A stretch of DNA of 64,000 nucleotides from Streptomyces sp. ISL-87. GTDB lineage: Bacteria > Actinomycetota > Actinomycetes > Streptomycetales > Streptomycetaceae. Position numbers and translations under genes: made by a program. Of this stretch, positions 27,779 through 38,776 are shown piece by piece. The notes below the pieces were generated by a model, which did not search any database, had not been told where the DNA came from, and saw only the letters and a program-made list of their open reading frames with translations. Position 1 is the first letter of the stretch; each line of letters begins with the position of its first letter. The stretch is taken from assembly GCF_018614095.1 (NCBI RefSeq), contig NZ_JAGGOY010000001.1:38477-102476 (forward strand). The letters are read 5' to 3'.

Positions 27779-30733
27779 ATGAGGCACCGCGCGAGATCGA
27801 TCCTCGCCGCAAGCGCACTCGTCTTCGGAACCACACTCACCGTGCTACCCGCCGCGGCCCAGCCGGGCGCCGGTACCGCCTCCGGCGCCGACGAGGTACG
27901 GGTCTACGACGCCGACATCACCCGCGAACAGGTTCCGCTCGTCCTCGCCGCCGGCCAGGACTCACACGAACTCTCCGAGCGCGCCCCGGCGACCGGGACC
28001 GCCAAGGTCGAGCTCTTCCTCACCGGCGACCAGGCCAAGGAGCTCGCCGCCCAGGGCGTCAAGCTCGCCGAGCGCAAGGCCGCCGCCAGAGCGACGGCCC
28101 GCTCCCAGGCCGCCGGCGACGGGGTCTTCCGCCCGTACAGCGGCAAGGGCGGCCTCCAGGAGGAGATCCTCAGGACCGCCCAGGCCAACCCGGGCCTCAC
28201 CAAGGTCGTCTCCATCGGAAAGACCGTCCAGGGCAAGGACATCCTCGCCCTCAAGGTCACCAAGAACGCCAGGCAGACCGAAGACGGCGACAAGCCGTCC
28301 GTGCTCTACATGTCCAACCAGCACGCCCGCGAGTGGATCACCCCCGAGATGACCCGGCGGCTGATGCACCACACCCTGGACAACTACGGCAAGGACGCGC
28401 GGATCACCAAGCTGGTGGACACCACCGAGCTGTGGTTCCTGCTCTCCGCCAACCCCGACGGGTACGACTACACGCACGCCCCGGACGGCCAGAGGCTGTG
28501 GCGCAAGAACATGCGCGACAACAACGGGGACGGCAAGATCACCGCCGTCGACGGCGTCGACCCCAACCGCAACTTCGCCTACAAGTGGGGCTACGACAAC
28601 GAGGGTTCCTCCCCGAACCCGTCGAGCGAGACCTACCGCGGCCCCAGCGCCGCCTCCGAGCCCGAGACCGTCGCCCTCGACCGGTTCGAGAAGCGCATCG
28701 GCTTCGCGTACGCCATCAACTACCACTCGGCCGCCGAGCTGCTGCTCTACGGCGTGGGCTGGCAGGTCGGCACCCCCACCCCCGACGACGTCGCCTACAA
28801 GGCGCTCGCCGGCACCCCCGAGCACTCGGCGGTCCCCGGTTACTACCCGCAGGTCTCCTCCGAGCTGTACACCACCAACGGCGAGGCCGACGGGAACGCG
28901 GGCAACGTCAACGGCGTCATGATGTTCACGCCGGAGATGACCACCTGCCAGACCGCCTCGGACAGCGATCCGAACGACCGCTGGAAGGCCGGGGACTGCC
29001 CCTCCGGCTTCAACTTCCCGGACGACGAGAAGCTCATCCAGGCGGAGTTCACCAAGAACATCCCCTTCGCCCTCTCGGTCGCCGAGAGCGCCGAGCACCC
29101 GGACCGGCCGGTGTCCTCCGTGGGCCTGAGCGCCGCGGACTTCACCGTGGACCCCTTCACCACCTCCTACGTGGAGCGCGGCGAGGACCAGAGGGTCGCC
29201 GTCACGGCCCGCAAGGCGCTGAAGGACAAGGAGCTCAACTTCCGCATCAACGGCGGCCGCACGCACGACGAGGACCTCAGGGCCTGGAAGGGCGGTGAGG
29301 TCTACGGCGGCGACGACAACAACTGGTTCGACGAGTACCGCGCCAAGGTCGACGGCGCCAAGCCCGGCGACAAGGTCGAGGTCTGGTTCACCGGCCGCGA
29401 CCGCTCGGGCAAACAGGTCTCCAGCGAGCACTTCACGTACACGGTGGCCGAGCGGCCGCGCGCGGACGTGCTGGTGATCGCCGAGGAGGGCGCCAAGGCC
29501 CAGCACGCCCGGACCTACGTCGACGCCCTGCGCGCCAACGGGAAGTCCGCGGCGGTCTGGGACGTCGCCACCCAGGGAGTCCCCCACCACCTCGGGGTGC
29601 TCTCCCACTTCCGCACGGCCGTCCACTACACCGGCGCCAAGACCCCCGGCGGCGACACCCAGCTGGCGGTGCGCGACTTCCTCAACGAGGGCGGCAAGCT
29701 GATCGAGGCCGGTGAACTGGCGGGCGGCAACGCCCAGGTCGGCCGCGCCGTGACCAACGACTTCAGCCAGTACTACCTCGGCGCCTACGGCCGTGCGAGC
29801 GTCAGCGGGGCCACCGCCTTCACCGGCGCGGGCACCCTGGCCGGGGCCAAGGGCGGTCTCGGCGACGCGGCGGACAACCCGCTGAACGCCCCCGGGTCCT
29901 ACACCGTGACCTCCGAGACCCTCGCCCCCACGCAGTTCCCGCAGTTCAAGAGCGCGCAGGCGGGCCAGTACGCCGGGGTCGTGAACCCGTACGCCCCCTA
30001 CGCCGGCACCGGGATGGCCTCGGCCGCGCACGAGGACGACGACTGGAAGCGCCTCACGCGCACCATCGACCTCACCGGGGTCAGCGCCGCCGACAAGCCG
30101 CAGCTCAAGACGGCCCTCAACTGGAACGTCGAGGAGGGCTACGACCACGCGGTCCTGGAGTCCCACACCGTCGGCGCCGACGACTGGACCACGCTGCCCG
30201 AGGCGGGCGGCCTGAGCAGCGCCACCGTGCCGGAGGAGTGCGGGGCCGGGTTCTTCGTGAACGGCCACCCGTTCCTGCGCCACTACCTCACGGTGGCGAG
30301 CGGCGGCTGCACCGCGCAGGGCACCAGCGGCTCCTGGAACAGCTTCACCGGCTCCTCCGGCGGCTGGAAGCAGGTCTCCTTCGACCTGAGCGCGTACGCC
30401 GGCAAGTCCGTGGAGGTCTCGCTCTCGTACGTCACCGACCCGGGCTCGGGCGGCCGCGGTGTCTTCGCGGACGAGGCGCGACTGTCCGTGGGCGGCACCG
30501 AGCAGGCCGCGGAGGGCTTCGAGACGTCGCTGGGTGCCTGGACCGCCCAGGGTTCACCTGCCGGAAGTCCGGAAGTCCCAGGCGATTGGGCGCGGACCGG
30601 GGAGCTGTTCAAGTCCTATGCGTCCGTCACTACGCGTAACACCGTGCTCCTCGGCTTCGGCCTGGAGCACGTGCCGGCCGCGGCGGACCGCGCCGTACTC
30701 GTCAGTAAGGCGCTGCGTTCGCTAAACCGCTGA
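27779..30733 (+). CDS. Secreted M14 zinc carboxypeptidase
   Basis: A 984-residue exported metallopeptidase. A signal peptide ends near Ala27. A propeptide-like region runs to ~120. The peptidase domain has zinc ligands in NQHAREW (His182, Glu185) and NYHSAAE (His316), and the catalytic Glu386 in MMFTPEMTT. Inside it, DNNGDGKITAVD (247-258) reads as an EF-hand-like Ca2+ loop, followed by PNRNF. The remaining ~550 residues are beta-rich modules resembling those of immune-inhibitor-type proteases. It lies between whiA and gap with its own terminators on both sides. Confidence 0.9.
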   Translation: MRHRARSILAASALVFGTTLTVLPAAAQPGAGTASGADEVRVYDADITREQVPLVLAAGQDSHELSERAPATGTAKVELFLTGDQAKELAAQGVKLAERKAAARATARSQAAGDGVFRPYSGKGGLQEEILRTAQANPGLTKVVSIGKTVQGKDILALKVTKNARQTEDGDKPSVLYMSNQHAREWITPEMTRRLMHHTLDNYGKDARITKLVDTTELWFLLSANPDGYDYTHAPDGQRLWRKNMRDNNGDGKITAVDGVDPNRNFAYKWGYDNEGSSPNPSSETYRGPSAASEPETVALDRFEKRIGFAYAINYHSAAELLLYGVGWQVGTPTPDDVAYKALAGTPEHSAVPGYYPQVSSELYTTNGEADGNAGNVNGVMMFTPEMTTCQTASDSDPNDRWKAGDCPSGFNFPDDEKLIQAEFTKNIPFALSVAESAEHPDRPVSSVGLSAADFTVDPFTTSYVERGEDQRVAVTARKALKDKELNFRINGGRTHDEDLRAWKGGEVYGGDDNNWFDEYRAKVDGAKPGDKVEVWFTGRDRSGKQVSSEHFTYTVAERPRADVLVIAEEGAKAQHARTYVDALRANGKSAAVWDVATQGVPHHLGVLSHFRTAVHYTGAKTPGGDTQLAVRDFLNEGGKLIEAGELAGGNAQVGRAVTNDFSQYYLGAYGRASVSGATAFTGAGTLAGAKGGLGDAADNPLNAPGSYTVTSETLAPTQFPQFKSAQAGQYAGVVNPYAPYAGTGMASAAHEDDDWKRLTRTIDLTGVSAADKPQLKTALNWNVEEGYDHAVLESHTVGADDWTTLPEAGGLSSATVPEECGAGFFVNGHPFLRHYLTVASGGCTAQGTSGSWNSFTGSSGGWKQVSFDLSAYAGKSVEVSLSYVTDPGSGGRGVFADEARLSVGGTEQAAEGFETSLGAWTAQGSPAGSPEVPGDWARTGELFKSYASVTTRNTVLLGFGLEHVPAAADRAVLVSKALRSLNR

Positions 30734-30778
30734 TCAGCGGCTCTGCCGTCGCTCACTTTGAGTGACGGGGAACAAGGA

Positions 30779-30821
30779 CCCCGAGGTCCCGTACCGGAGC
30801 GTCCGGTATGGGGCTTCGGGG
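30779..30821 (+). terminator. Terminator after the zinc carboxypeptidase
   Basis: A 20-bp stem, CCCCGAGGTCCCGTACCGGA against TCCGGTATGGGGCTTCGGGG, with only wobble pairs as imperfections and a 3-nt loop GCG. Confidence 0.8.
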
Positions 30822-30876
30822 TGTGTCAGGCCCCGGCCGATGTCACTCCGAAGCTCACGGAGAGGTAGGGTCGTAA

Positions 30877-31947
<1,071 letters not shown>

Positions 31948-31975
31948 GCACCACTGCAGGAACCACGATGTGAGC

Positions 31976-32017
31976 ACAGGGTCCGGTCAGCGCGATGGAG
32001 CGCTGTACGGGCCCTGT
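31976..32017 (+). terminator. Hairpin between gap and pgk
   Basis: ACAGGGTCCG pairs with CGGGCCCTGT (one G-T pair), enclosing CAGCGC/GCGCTG. The sequence TGCTTGCC follows. It may be a partial terminator or an mRNA-stabilising 3' structure, since pgk continues in the same direction 66 nt later. Confidence 0.6.
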
Positions 32018-32083
32018 TGCTTGCCTCGTCCCCTCTCGCCCCGCAGGACCGAAGCCCTGCACGGGGAAAAGGAGTAGAAACAC

Positions 32084-33295
32084 ATGAAGACGATCGACGA
32101 ACTTCTCACCGAGGGCGTGTCCGGCAAGCGGGTCTTCGTCCGCGCCGACCTGAACGTGCCGCTCGCGAACGGCGAGATCACCGACGACGGCCGCATCCGC
32201 GCCGTCCAGCCGACCATCGCCAAGCTCGCCGAGGCCGGCGCCCGCGTGGTCGTCGCCTCGCACCTCGGCCGCCCCAAGGGCGCCCCGGACCCGGCCTTCT
32301 CGCTCGCCCCGGCCGCCGGGCGGCTCGGAGAACTGCTCGGCGTCGACGTCGCGTTCGCCACCGACACCGTCGGCTCCTCCGCCAAGGAGACCGTCGCCGC
32401 CCTCGCCGACGGCCAGGTCGCCGTCATCGAGAACCTGCGCTTCAACGCCGGTGAGACCTCGAAGGAGGACGCCGAGCGCGGCGCCTTCGCGGACCAGCTC
32501 GCCGAGCTGGCCGACATCTACGTCGGCGACGGCTTCGGCGCCGTCCACCGCAAGCACGCCTCGGTCTTCGACCTGCCCGCGCGCCTCCCGAACGCGGCCG
32601 GCTACCTCATCGCCACCGAGGTCGGCGTCCTGAAGAAGCTGACCGCCGAGGTCAAGCGCCCCTACGTGGTCATCCTCGGCGGCGCCAAGGTCTCCGACAA
32701 GCTCGCCGTCATCGACCAGCTGCTCGGCAAGGCCGACCGCCTCCTCATCGGCGGCGGCATGGCGTACACCTTCCTGTACGCCAAGGGCTACGAGGTCGGC
32801 ATCTCCCTGCTCCAGAAGGACCAGGTGGACGTCGTCAACGAGTACATGGCGCGCGCCGAGGCCAACGGCGTCGAGCTGGTCCTCCCGGTCGACATCCTGG
32901 CCTCCGCGGACTTCCCCGACCTCAAGGGCAAGACCCCGGCCGAGTACATCACCGTCGACGCGGACAAGATCCCCGCCGACAAGGAGGGTCTGGACATCGG
33001 TCCGAAGACCCGTGAGCTGTACGCCTCGAAGATCGCCGACGCGGAGACCGTGTTCTGGAACGGTCCCGTGGGCGTCTTCGAGCACCCCGATTACTCCGGA
33101 GGCACCCGCGCGATCGCGCAGGCCCTCGTCGACAGCGACGCGTTCACCGTGGTCGGCGGCGGCGACTCCGCCGCGGCCGTGCGCACGCTCGGCTTCGACG
33201 AGAACGCCTTCGGCCACATCTCGACCGGTGGCGGCGCCTCCCTCGAATACCTCGAGGGCAAGACGCTCCCCGGCCTCGCCGCACTGGAGGTCTGA
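32084..33295 (+). CDS. pgk: Phosphoglycerate kinase
   Basis: A 403-residue enzyme that transfers phosphate from 1,3-bisphosphoglycerate to [23 protein letters not shown] is the PGK signature. [20 protein letters not shown] and the C-terminal nucleotide site [12 protein letters not shown] are present. AAAAGGAG precedes the ATG. It ends 6 bp before the tpiA start, so the two are tightly linked. Confidence 0.98.
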   Translation: MKTIDELLTEGVSGKRVFVRADLNVPLANGEITDDGRIRAVQPTIAKLAEAGARVVVASHLGRPKGAPDPAFSLAPAAGRLGELLGVDVAFATDTVGSSAKETVAALADGQVAVIENLRFNAGETSKEDAERGAFADQLAELADIYVGDGFGAVHRKHASVFDLPARLPNAAGYLIATEVGVLKKLTAEVKRPYVVILGGAKVSDKLAVIDQLLGKADRLLIGGGMAYTFLYAKGYEVGISLLQKDQVDVVNEYMARAEANGVELVLPVDILASADFPDLKGKTPAEYITVDADKIPADKEGLDIGPKTRELYASKIADAETVFWNGPVGVFEHPDYSGGTRAIAQALVDSDAFTVVGGGDSAAAVRTLGFDENAFGHISTGGGASLEYLEGKTLPGLAALEV

Positions 33296-33301
33296 CCCTT
33301 A

Positions 33302-34078
33302 ATGAGCACCCGTACTCCGCTGATGGCGGGCAACTGGAAGATGAACCTCAACCACCTTGAGGCCATCGCCCACACCCAGAAGCTCGCCTTCGCCCTGGCC
33401 GACAAGGACTACGACGCCGTCGAGGTGGCCGTGCTGGTGCCCTTCGTCGACCTGCGCTCGGTCCAGACCCTGGTGGAACACGACAAGCTGAAGATCAAGT
33501 ACGGCGCCCAGGACATCTCGGCGCACGACGCCGGCGCGTACACCGGTGAGATCTCCGGCCCGATGCTGTCGAAGCTGCGCTGCGCGTACGTGGCCGTCGG
33601 CCACAGCGAGCGCCGCCAGTACCACGGTGAGAGCGACGAGATCTGCAACGCCAAGGTCAAGGCCGCCTTCCGGAACGGGATCACCCCGATCCTCTGCGTC
33701 GGCGAGGGCCTGGACGTCCGCAAGGCCGGCCAGCAGGTCCAGCACACGCTGAACCAGGTCGACGGCGGCCTCGAGGGCATCCCGGCCGAGCAGGCCGAGT
33801 CCGTCGTGATCGCCTACGAGCCCGTCTGGGCGATCGGGACCGGCGAGGTCGCCACCCCCGAGGACGCGCAGGAGGTCTGCGGTGCCATCCGCGGCCGCCT
33901 CGCCGAGCTGTACTCCCAGGAGCTGGCCGACAAGGTCCGCATCCAGTACGGCGGCTCGGTCAAGTCCGGCAACATCGCGGCGATCATGGCCCAGCCCGAC
34001 GTCGACGGCGCCCTGGTCGGCGGCGCGGCGCTGGACGTGGACGAGTTCGTCAAGATCGTCCGGTTCCGCGACCAGTGA
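33302..34078 (+). CDS. tpiA: Triosephosphate isomerase
   Basis: A 258-residue TIM-barrel enzyme interconverting dihydroxyacetone phosphate and glyceraldehyde 3-phosphate. GNWKMN supplies the catalytic Lys, AVGHSERR the His, and [17 protein letters not shown] the catalytic Glu with the mobile loop. [11 protein letters not shown] and [10 protein letters not shown] bind phosphate. It is third in the gap-pgk-tpiA series and is followed by secG. Confidence 0.98.
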   Translation: MSTRTPLMAGNWKMNLNHLEAIAHTQKLAFALADKDYDAVEVAVLVPFVDLRSVQTLVEHDKLKIKYGAQDISAHDAGAYTGEISGPMLSKLRCAYVAVGHSERRQYHGESDEICNAKVKAAFRNGITPILCVGEGLDVRKAGQQVQHTLNQVDGGLEGIPAEQAESVVIAYEPVWAIGTGEVATPEDAQEVCGAIRGRLAELYSQELADKVRIQYGGSVKSGNIAAIMAQPDVDGALVGGAALDVDEFVKIVRFRDQ

Positions 34079-34197
34079 CAGTGGCTGTGAGTATGCGGTA
34101 GGACGGATCCGTCGTACCCTTGCGGGGGCCAGGAGGCTGAACCACCAGCCACTGGCCCCCGCGCACACCCGGAAAAGCCAGAAAGTAGGAATCAGCC

Positions 34198-34434
34198 GTG
34201 ATTATGGGGTTCTCGATCGCCCTGATCGTCTTCAGCGCCCTGCTGATGCTGCTCGTGCTGATGCACAAGGGCAAGGGCGGCGGCCTTTCCGACATGTTCG
34301 GCGGCGGCATGCAGTCGTCCGTCGGCGGCTCCTCGGTCGCGGAGCGCAACCTGGACCGCATCACCGTCGTGATCGGCCTGCTGTGGTTCGCGTGCATCAT
34401 GGCGCTCGGCCTCCTCATGAAGTCGAGCCACTGA
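34198..34434 (+). CDS. secG: Preprotein translocase subunit SecG
   Basis: A 78-residue membrane protein with two helices (about 3-20 and 52-72) and the loop KGKGGGLSDMFGGG typical of SecG. It is an auxiliary part of the SecYEG channel. The start is GTG. The tpiA-secG linkage is conserved in actinobacteria and other phyla, although the functions are unrelated. Confidence 0.95.
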   Translation: MIMGFSIALIVFSALLMLLVLMHKGKGGGLSDMFGGGMQSSVGGSSVAERNLDRITVVIGLLWFACIMALGLLMKSSH

Positions 34435-34517
34435 CGGTTCTGGCCATTCCGGCCGTCCGGTCGGCTCCCCCCGGCCTATCATGAGTCCGGCGCCCCTGTC
34501 GCGGAGTCAACTCTGCT

Positions 34518-34533
34518 CCCCGCTCCTGCGGGG
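34518..34533 (+). terminator. Short hairpin after secG
   Basis: CCCCGC-TCCT-GCGGGG, about 85 nt after the secG stop and just before the next promoter. Confidence 0.55.
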
Positions 34534-34549
34534 ATGATCCCTCCGGTCA

Positions 34550-34578
34550 CTGGACGTGCGTTGGGTCTTACGTAGACT
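34550..34578 (+). promoter_or_regulatory. Sigma70-type promoter of the RbpA-family gene
   Basis: CTGGAC (34550-34555), 17 nt, TAGACT (34573-34578). The -10 is a perfect match to the Streptomyces HrdB consensus TAGANT. Confidence 0.65.
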
Positions 34579-34640
34579 GGGGCGCCCTCAGCGGAATTTC
34601 ACGCATGCTCCGCGGCACCATCACGCAGGGAGTTACGACC

Positions 34641-34976
34641 GTGGCAAGTGGCAACGCGATCCGTGGAAGCAGGGTCGGAGCGGGGCCGATGGGTGAGGCC
34701 GAGCGCGGCGAGTCCGCGCCCCGCCTGCGCATCTCCTTCTGGTGCTCTAACGGGCACGAGACGCAGCCGAGCTTCGCCAGCGACGCTCAGGTGCCCGACA
34801 CCTGGGACTGCCCGCGCTGCGGGTTCCCGGCCGGCCAGGACCGGGACAACCCGCCCGCGCCGCCGCGCACCGAGCCGTACAAGACGCACCTGGCGTACGT
34901 ACGGGAGCGGCGCACCGACGCCGACGGCGAGGCGATCCTCGCGGAGGCGCTCGCCAAACTCCGCGGCGAGATCTGA
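34641..34976 (+). CDS. RbpA-family RNA polymerase-binding protein
   Basis: A 111-residue protein. FWCSNGHETQPSF and DTWDCPRCGFPA match the C-x3-H...C-x2-C zinc knuckle of RbpA (family form ACEKGHRFEMPF and WECKVCG). The C-terminal EPYKTHLAYVRERRTDADGE matches the sigma-interaction domain region, where RbpA reads ARTHWDMLMERRT. RbpA binds RNA polymerase and group 1/2 sigma factors and stabilises open complexes. From position beside secG and from sequence it seems to be a second, divergent family member rather than the principal RbpA. The GTG start follows a hexamer AGGGAG. Confidence 0.85.
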   Translation: MASGNAIRGSRVGAGPMGEAERGESAPRLRISFWCSNGHETQPSFASDAQVPDTWDCPRCGFPAGQDRDNPPAPPRTEPYKTHLAYVRERRTDADGEAILAEALAKLRGEI

Positions 34977-34999
34977 ACATCCGAATGAGCGTGTGAACA

Positions 35000-35039
35000 A
35001 GGCCCGGCCCGCAGGAATCCTCTCCTGCGGGCCGGGCCT
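35000..35039 (+). terminator. Strong terminator after the RbpA-family gene
   Basis: A perfect 17-bp stem AGGCCCGGCCCGCAGGA and its complement with a 6-nt loop, followed by CTTTGTGTG. Confidence 0.88.
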
Positions 35040-35116
35040 CTTTGTGTGCGTTGTCCCGCATCCGATCCCTTAGGTTGGTCATCGGCGGGGCACGACAGGA
35101 TGGAAGAAGTGGGTTG

Positions 35117-36778
35117 ATGTCCGAGATGAACGCAGGCGGCCGTACGAGGCTCAACCGGACGCCCGAGTGGCTCGCACTCGGCAAGCACCGGGACGAGTTG
35201 GGGCAGACGCATCTGCGGGAACTGTTCGAGACGAATCCGGGCCGGGGCACCGGCTACACCCTGCGGGTCGGCGACCTGCACATCGACTACTCGAAGCACC
35301 TGGTCACCGACGAGACGCTGACACTTCTGCGTGAACTGGCCGCGGCGACGGGCGTCGCCGAACTGCGCGAGGCCATGTTCCGCGGAGAGAAGATCAACAC
35401 GACCGAGGGCCGGGCGGTCCTGCACACCGCCCTGCGCGCGCCGAAGGACGCGGTCGTCGAGGTGGACGGCGAGAACGTCGTCCCCGGCGTGCACGCCGTC
35501 CTGGACAAGATGGCGGCCTTCTCCGAGCAGGTCAGGTCGGGCAAGTGGACCGGCTTCACCGGCAAGCGCATCAAGAACGTCGTCAACATCGGCATCGGAG
35601 GCTCCGATCTGGGCCCGGCGATGGCGTACGAGGCGCTGCGCGCCTTCACCGACCGGGGTCTGACGCTGCGTTTCGTGTCCAACGTGGACGGCGCGGACCT
35701 GCACGAGGCGGTGCGGGACATGGACCCGGCCGAGACGCTGTTCATCATCGCGTCGAAGACCTTCACGACGATCGAGACCATCACCAACGCCACCTCGGCG
35801 CGCGACTGGCTGCTGGCCGGCCTCGGCGGAGACCGGGCGGCCGTGGCACGGCACTTCGTGGCGCTGTCGACCAACGCGGAGAAGGTGACCGCTTTCGGCA
35901 TCGATCCGGCCAACATGTTCGGGTTCTGGGACTGGGTCGGCGGACGCTACTCCATGGACTCGGCCATCGGGCTCTCGCTGATGATCGCGATCGGCCCCGA
36001 CGCCTTCCGGGAACTGCTGGGCGGCTTCGAGCTGATGGACCGGCACTTCCGGACGGCGCCGCCGCAGGAGAACGCGCCGCTGCTCATGGGCCTGTTGGGC
36101 ATCTGGTACGGGGGGTTCTTCGACGCGCAGTCGCACGCCGTGCTGCCTTACAGCCACTACCTCTCGAGGTTCACGGCCTACTTGCAGCAGCTGGACATGG
36201 AGTCCAACGGCAAGTCCGTGGACCGGGAGGGCAAGCCGGTTGACTGGCAGACCGGTCCGGTGGTGTGGGGTACGCCGGGCACCAACGGGCAGCACGCGTA
36301 CTACCAGTTGATCCACCAGGGGACGCGGATGATCCCCGCGGACTTCATCGGCTTCGCGCGGCCGGTGGCCGAGCTGGCGCCGGAGCTGGAGGCCCAGCAC
36401 GACCTGCTCATGGCGAACTTCTTCGCGCAGACGCAGGCCCTGGCCTTCGGCAAGACGCCGGACGAGGTGCGGGCGGAGGGCGCGGACGAGTCCCTGGTCC
36501 CGCACAAGACCTTCCGCGGGAACCACCCGACGACCACGATCCTGGCCCCGGAACTGACCCCTTCGGTGCTGGGCCAGCTGATCGCGCTGTACGAGCACAA
36601 GGTGTTCGTGCAGGGCGCGGTGTGGAACATCGACTCGTTCGACCAGTGGGGTGTGGAGCTGGGGAAGGTCCTCGCCAAGCGGGTCGAGCCGGCGCTGACG
36701 GAGGGCGCGGACGTCCAGGGCCTGGACGCGTCGACGCGCGCGCTGGTGGCCACGTACCGGGAGCTCCGGGGGCGGTGA
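35117..36778 (+). CDS. pgi: Glucose-6-phosphate isomerase
   Basis: A 553-residue enzyme interconverting glucose 6-phosphate and fructose 6-phosphate. [29 protein letters not shown] and [15 protein letters not shown] cover the substrate phosphate site and signature 1. [18 protein letters not shown] is signature 2 with the catalytic Lys. The ATG at 35117 is used; an upstream in-frame ATG at 35042 lies in the preceding terminator. It links glycolysis to the opposite-strand pentose phosphate block next door. Confidence 0.97.
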   Translation: MSEMNAGGRTRLNRTPEWLALGKHRDELGQTHLRELFETNPGRGTGYTLRVGDLHIDYSKHLVTDETLTLLRELAAATGVAELREAMFRGEKINTTEGRAVLHTALRAPKDAVVEVDGENVVPGVHAVLDKMAAFSEQVRSGKWTGFTGKRIKNVVNIGIGGSDLGPAMAYEALRAFTDRGLTLRFVSNVDGADLHEAVRDMDPAETLFIIASKTFTTIETITNATSARDWLLAGLGGDRAAVARHFVALSTNAEKVTAFGIDPANMFGFWDWVGGRYSMDSAIGLSLMIAIGPDAFRELLGGFELMDRHFRTAPPQENAPLLMGLLGIWYGGFFDAQSHAVLPYSHYLSRFTAYLQQLDMESNGKSVDREGKPVDWQTGPVVWGTPGTNGQHAYYQLIHQGTRMIPADFIGFARPVAELAPELEAQHDLLMANFFAQTQALAFGKTPDEVRAEGADESLVPHKTFRGNHPTTTILAPELTPSVLGQLIALYEHKVFVQGAVWNIDSFDQWGVELGKVLAKRVEPALTEGADVQGLDASTRALVATYRELRGR

Positions 36779-36856
36779 CCTGACGGGCCCGGTGACCTGA
36801 CGGGGTCCGGGGGCGTGCTGCCCCCGGACCCGCGTACCTCGGCCCCGGGAACCCGC

Positions 36857-37645
36857 TCAGGAAGCGGGCTGGGGGTACAGGGCCGTCGGGAGCTTGGCCG
36901 CCGCGGCGCGGTCCAGCAGCCACAGCGTGCGCGAGCGGCCGTACGCGGCCGCCGCCGGGGCCTGGACACTGCCCGCGCCGCCGAGGGCGATGGCCACCGC
37001 GGCGGCCTTGTCCTCGCCCGCCGCCAGGAGCCAGACCTCGCGGGCCGCCCGGATCGCCGGGAACGTCAGCGAGACCCGGGTGGGCGGCGGCTTCGGCGCA
37101 CCGTGCACCCCGACCACCGTGCGCTCCGACTCGCGGGACGCCGGGTGCTCCGGGAAGAGGGACGCCACGTGGGTGTCCGGGCCGACGCCCAGCATCAGCA
37201 CGTCGAATTGGGGGACCGGCCCGTGGTCCTCGGGGCCGGAGGCCTTGCGGAGCTCCTCCGCGTAGGCCGCCGCGGCCGCGTCCACGTCGTTCCCGTACGG
37301 GCCGTCCGAGGCCGGCATCACGTGGACCCGCGCCGGGTCCACCGGGACGGAGTCCAGGAGGGCCTCGCGGGCCTGGGTGTGGTTGCGCTCGGGGTCGTCG
37401 GCGGGGATGTACCGCTCGTCACCCCACCAGAGGTCGAGGCGCGCCCAGTCGATCGCGTCCCGCGCGGGGGCGGCGGCGAGGGCGGCGAGCAGCCCGTTGC
37501 CGTTGCGGCCGCCGGTGAGGACCACGGAGGCGCTGCCGCGGGCGGCCTGCGCGTCCACGATCTTTGTGATGAGCCGGGCCGCGGCGGCCTGCGCCATCAG
37601 TTCCTTGTCGCGGTGGACGACGACCTGAGGAGTCGTCATTCCCAT
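36857..37645 (-). CDS. pgl: 6-Phosphogluconolactonase
   Basis: A 262-residue SugarP-isomerase-like enzyme that hydrolyses 6-phosphogluconolactone, the second step of the oxidative pentose phosphate pathway. VVLTGGRNGNGLLAALA (family TGGxTxxxxY region), LDLWWGDERYIPADDPERNH and VLMLGVGPDTHVASLFPEHP are diagnostic. It is the last gene of the minus-strand tkt-tal-zwf-opcA-pgl block. An ATG two codons in (37639) is an alternative start. Confidence 0.95.
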   Translation of the reverse strand: MGMTTPQVVVHRDKELMAQAAAARLITKIVDAQAARGSASVVLTGGRNGNGLLAALAAAPARDAIDWARLDLWWGDERYIPADDPERNHTQAREALLDSVPVDPARVHVMPASDGPYGNDVDAAAAAYAEELRKASGPEDHGPVPQFDVLMLGVGPDTHVASLFPEHPASRESERTVVGVHGAPKPPPTRVSLTFPAIRAAREVWLLAAGEDKAAAVAIALGGAGSVQAPAAAAYGRSRTLWLLDRAAAAKLPTALYPQPAS

Positions 37646-37691
37646 GGCTTCGCCGCCTTCTCGGTAGTAATCCTGTGGGTGTGGATGCGAA

Positions 37692-37748
37692 AACGCCGGA
37701 CGGGCCGGATGGTGCCGCGCAGCGGCACCGTCCAGCCTCGCCGGCGTT
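37692..37748 (-). terminator. Nested hairpin between opcA and pgl
   Basis: Outer stem AACGCCGG/CCGGCGTT and inner stem GGTGCCGC-GCA-GCGGCACC. It lies just after the opcA stop and may reduce read-through into pgl. Confidence 0.65.
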
Positions 37749-37753
37749 GAGGG

Positions 37754-38776
37754 TTACTTGGCAGCGGCCTTCTTGGCCGGCTTGGGGGTGGCCTTCGCCG
37801 GGGCGTCGGCTGCGGGGGCCGGGCCCGGATCGACCGCCGGGGCCGGCTGCGCCGACTCCAGCTTCGCCACGCCGAACTTCAGCGAGGACTCGTACGTGTT
37901 GTCCGGGTCCAGCCGGCGCAGCTCCTCCGCCAGCAGTTCGGCCGTGTCGCGGCGCTTGAGCGCCACCGCACGGTCGGGCTGACCCGGCATGCACAGCGTG
38001 GCCAGCGACCCGTCCGCGCGGTCCAGGACGATCTCGCCGTCCTTGGTCGTCAGCCGGACCGCCGTCAGACCGGGACCCGCCGACACGGTGCGCCGGACGG
38101 GAACCCGAAGGCGGTCCGCCAGCCACATGGCCAGCAGCTCGCAGCTCGGGTTGTCGTCCTCGCCCTCGACGATCGCCGAGACGACCTGCAGGGCCTGCTG
38201 GTCCAGCGCCGCCGCCAGCATGGAGCGCCACGGGGTGATCCGGGTCCAGGACAGGTCCGTGTCCCCGGGCGCGTACGCCGCGGCGCGCGAGCCGAGCTTG
38301 CCGGTCGGGTCCTCGCAGGAGTACGTGTCCGTGATCCGGCGCTGCCCCAGCGAACCCAGCGGATCGCCCGCCAGGTCCGTCGGAGCACCCTCCGGCCACC
38401 ACACGACGACCGGCGCGTCCGGCAGCAGGAGGGGGAGAACCACCGACTGGGCGTGGTTGACCAGTTCGCCGTGCAGACGGAGCACGATCGTCTCGCCGGT
38501 GCCCGAGTCCGTCCCGACGCGGACTTCCGCGTCGAGGCGGGCCTCACGGCGGCTGCGCGGCGAGCGGCTGACCCGCTTGACGACGACGATGATCCGCGAG
38601 GGGTGCTCGTGGGAGGCGTCGTTCGCCGACTTGAGCGCGTCGTACGCGTTCTCCTCGTCGGTCACGATCACCAGCGTGAGGACCATGCCGATGGCAGGTG
38701 TGCCGATGTCCCGGCGCGCCTGCACCAACGCGGCGTTGATCTTGCTGGAGGTGGTCTCCGTGAGATCGATCTTCAT
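37754..38776 (-). CDS. opcA: Glucose-6-phosphate dehydrogenase assembly protein OpcA
   Basis: A 340-residue protein needed for full Zwf activity in cyanobacteria and actinobacteria. MKIDLTETTSSKINAALVQA, LVIVTDEENAYDALKSANDA, LLLPDAPVVVWWPEGAP and DLSWTRITPWRSMLAAALDQ are conserved blocks of the family. The C-terminal ~35 residues are a Pro/Ala/Lys tail ending AKKAAAK. The ATG overlaps the zwf stop by 4 bp, so OpcA and Zwf are probably made in fixed ratio. Confidence 0.95.
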   Translation of the reverse strand: MKIDLTETTSSKINAALVQARRDIGTPAIGMVLTLVIVTDEENAYDALKSANDASHEHPSRIIVVVKRVSRSPRSRREARLDAEVRVGTDSGTGETIVLRLHGELVNHAQSVVLPLLLPDAPVVVWWPEGAPTDLAGDPLGSLGQRRITDTYSCEDPTGKLGSRAAAYAPGDTDLSWTRITPWRSMLAAALDQQALQVVSAIVEGEDDNPSCELLAMWLADRLRVPVRRTVSAGPGLTAVRLTTKDGEIVLDRADGSLATLCMPGQPDRAVALKRRDTAELLAEELRRLDPDNTYESSLKFGVAKLESAQPAPAVDPGPAPAADAPAKATPKPAKKAAAK

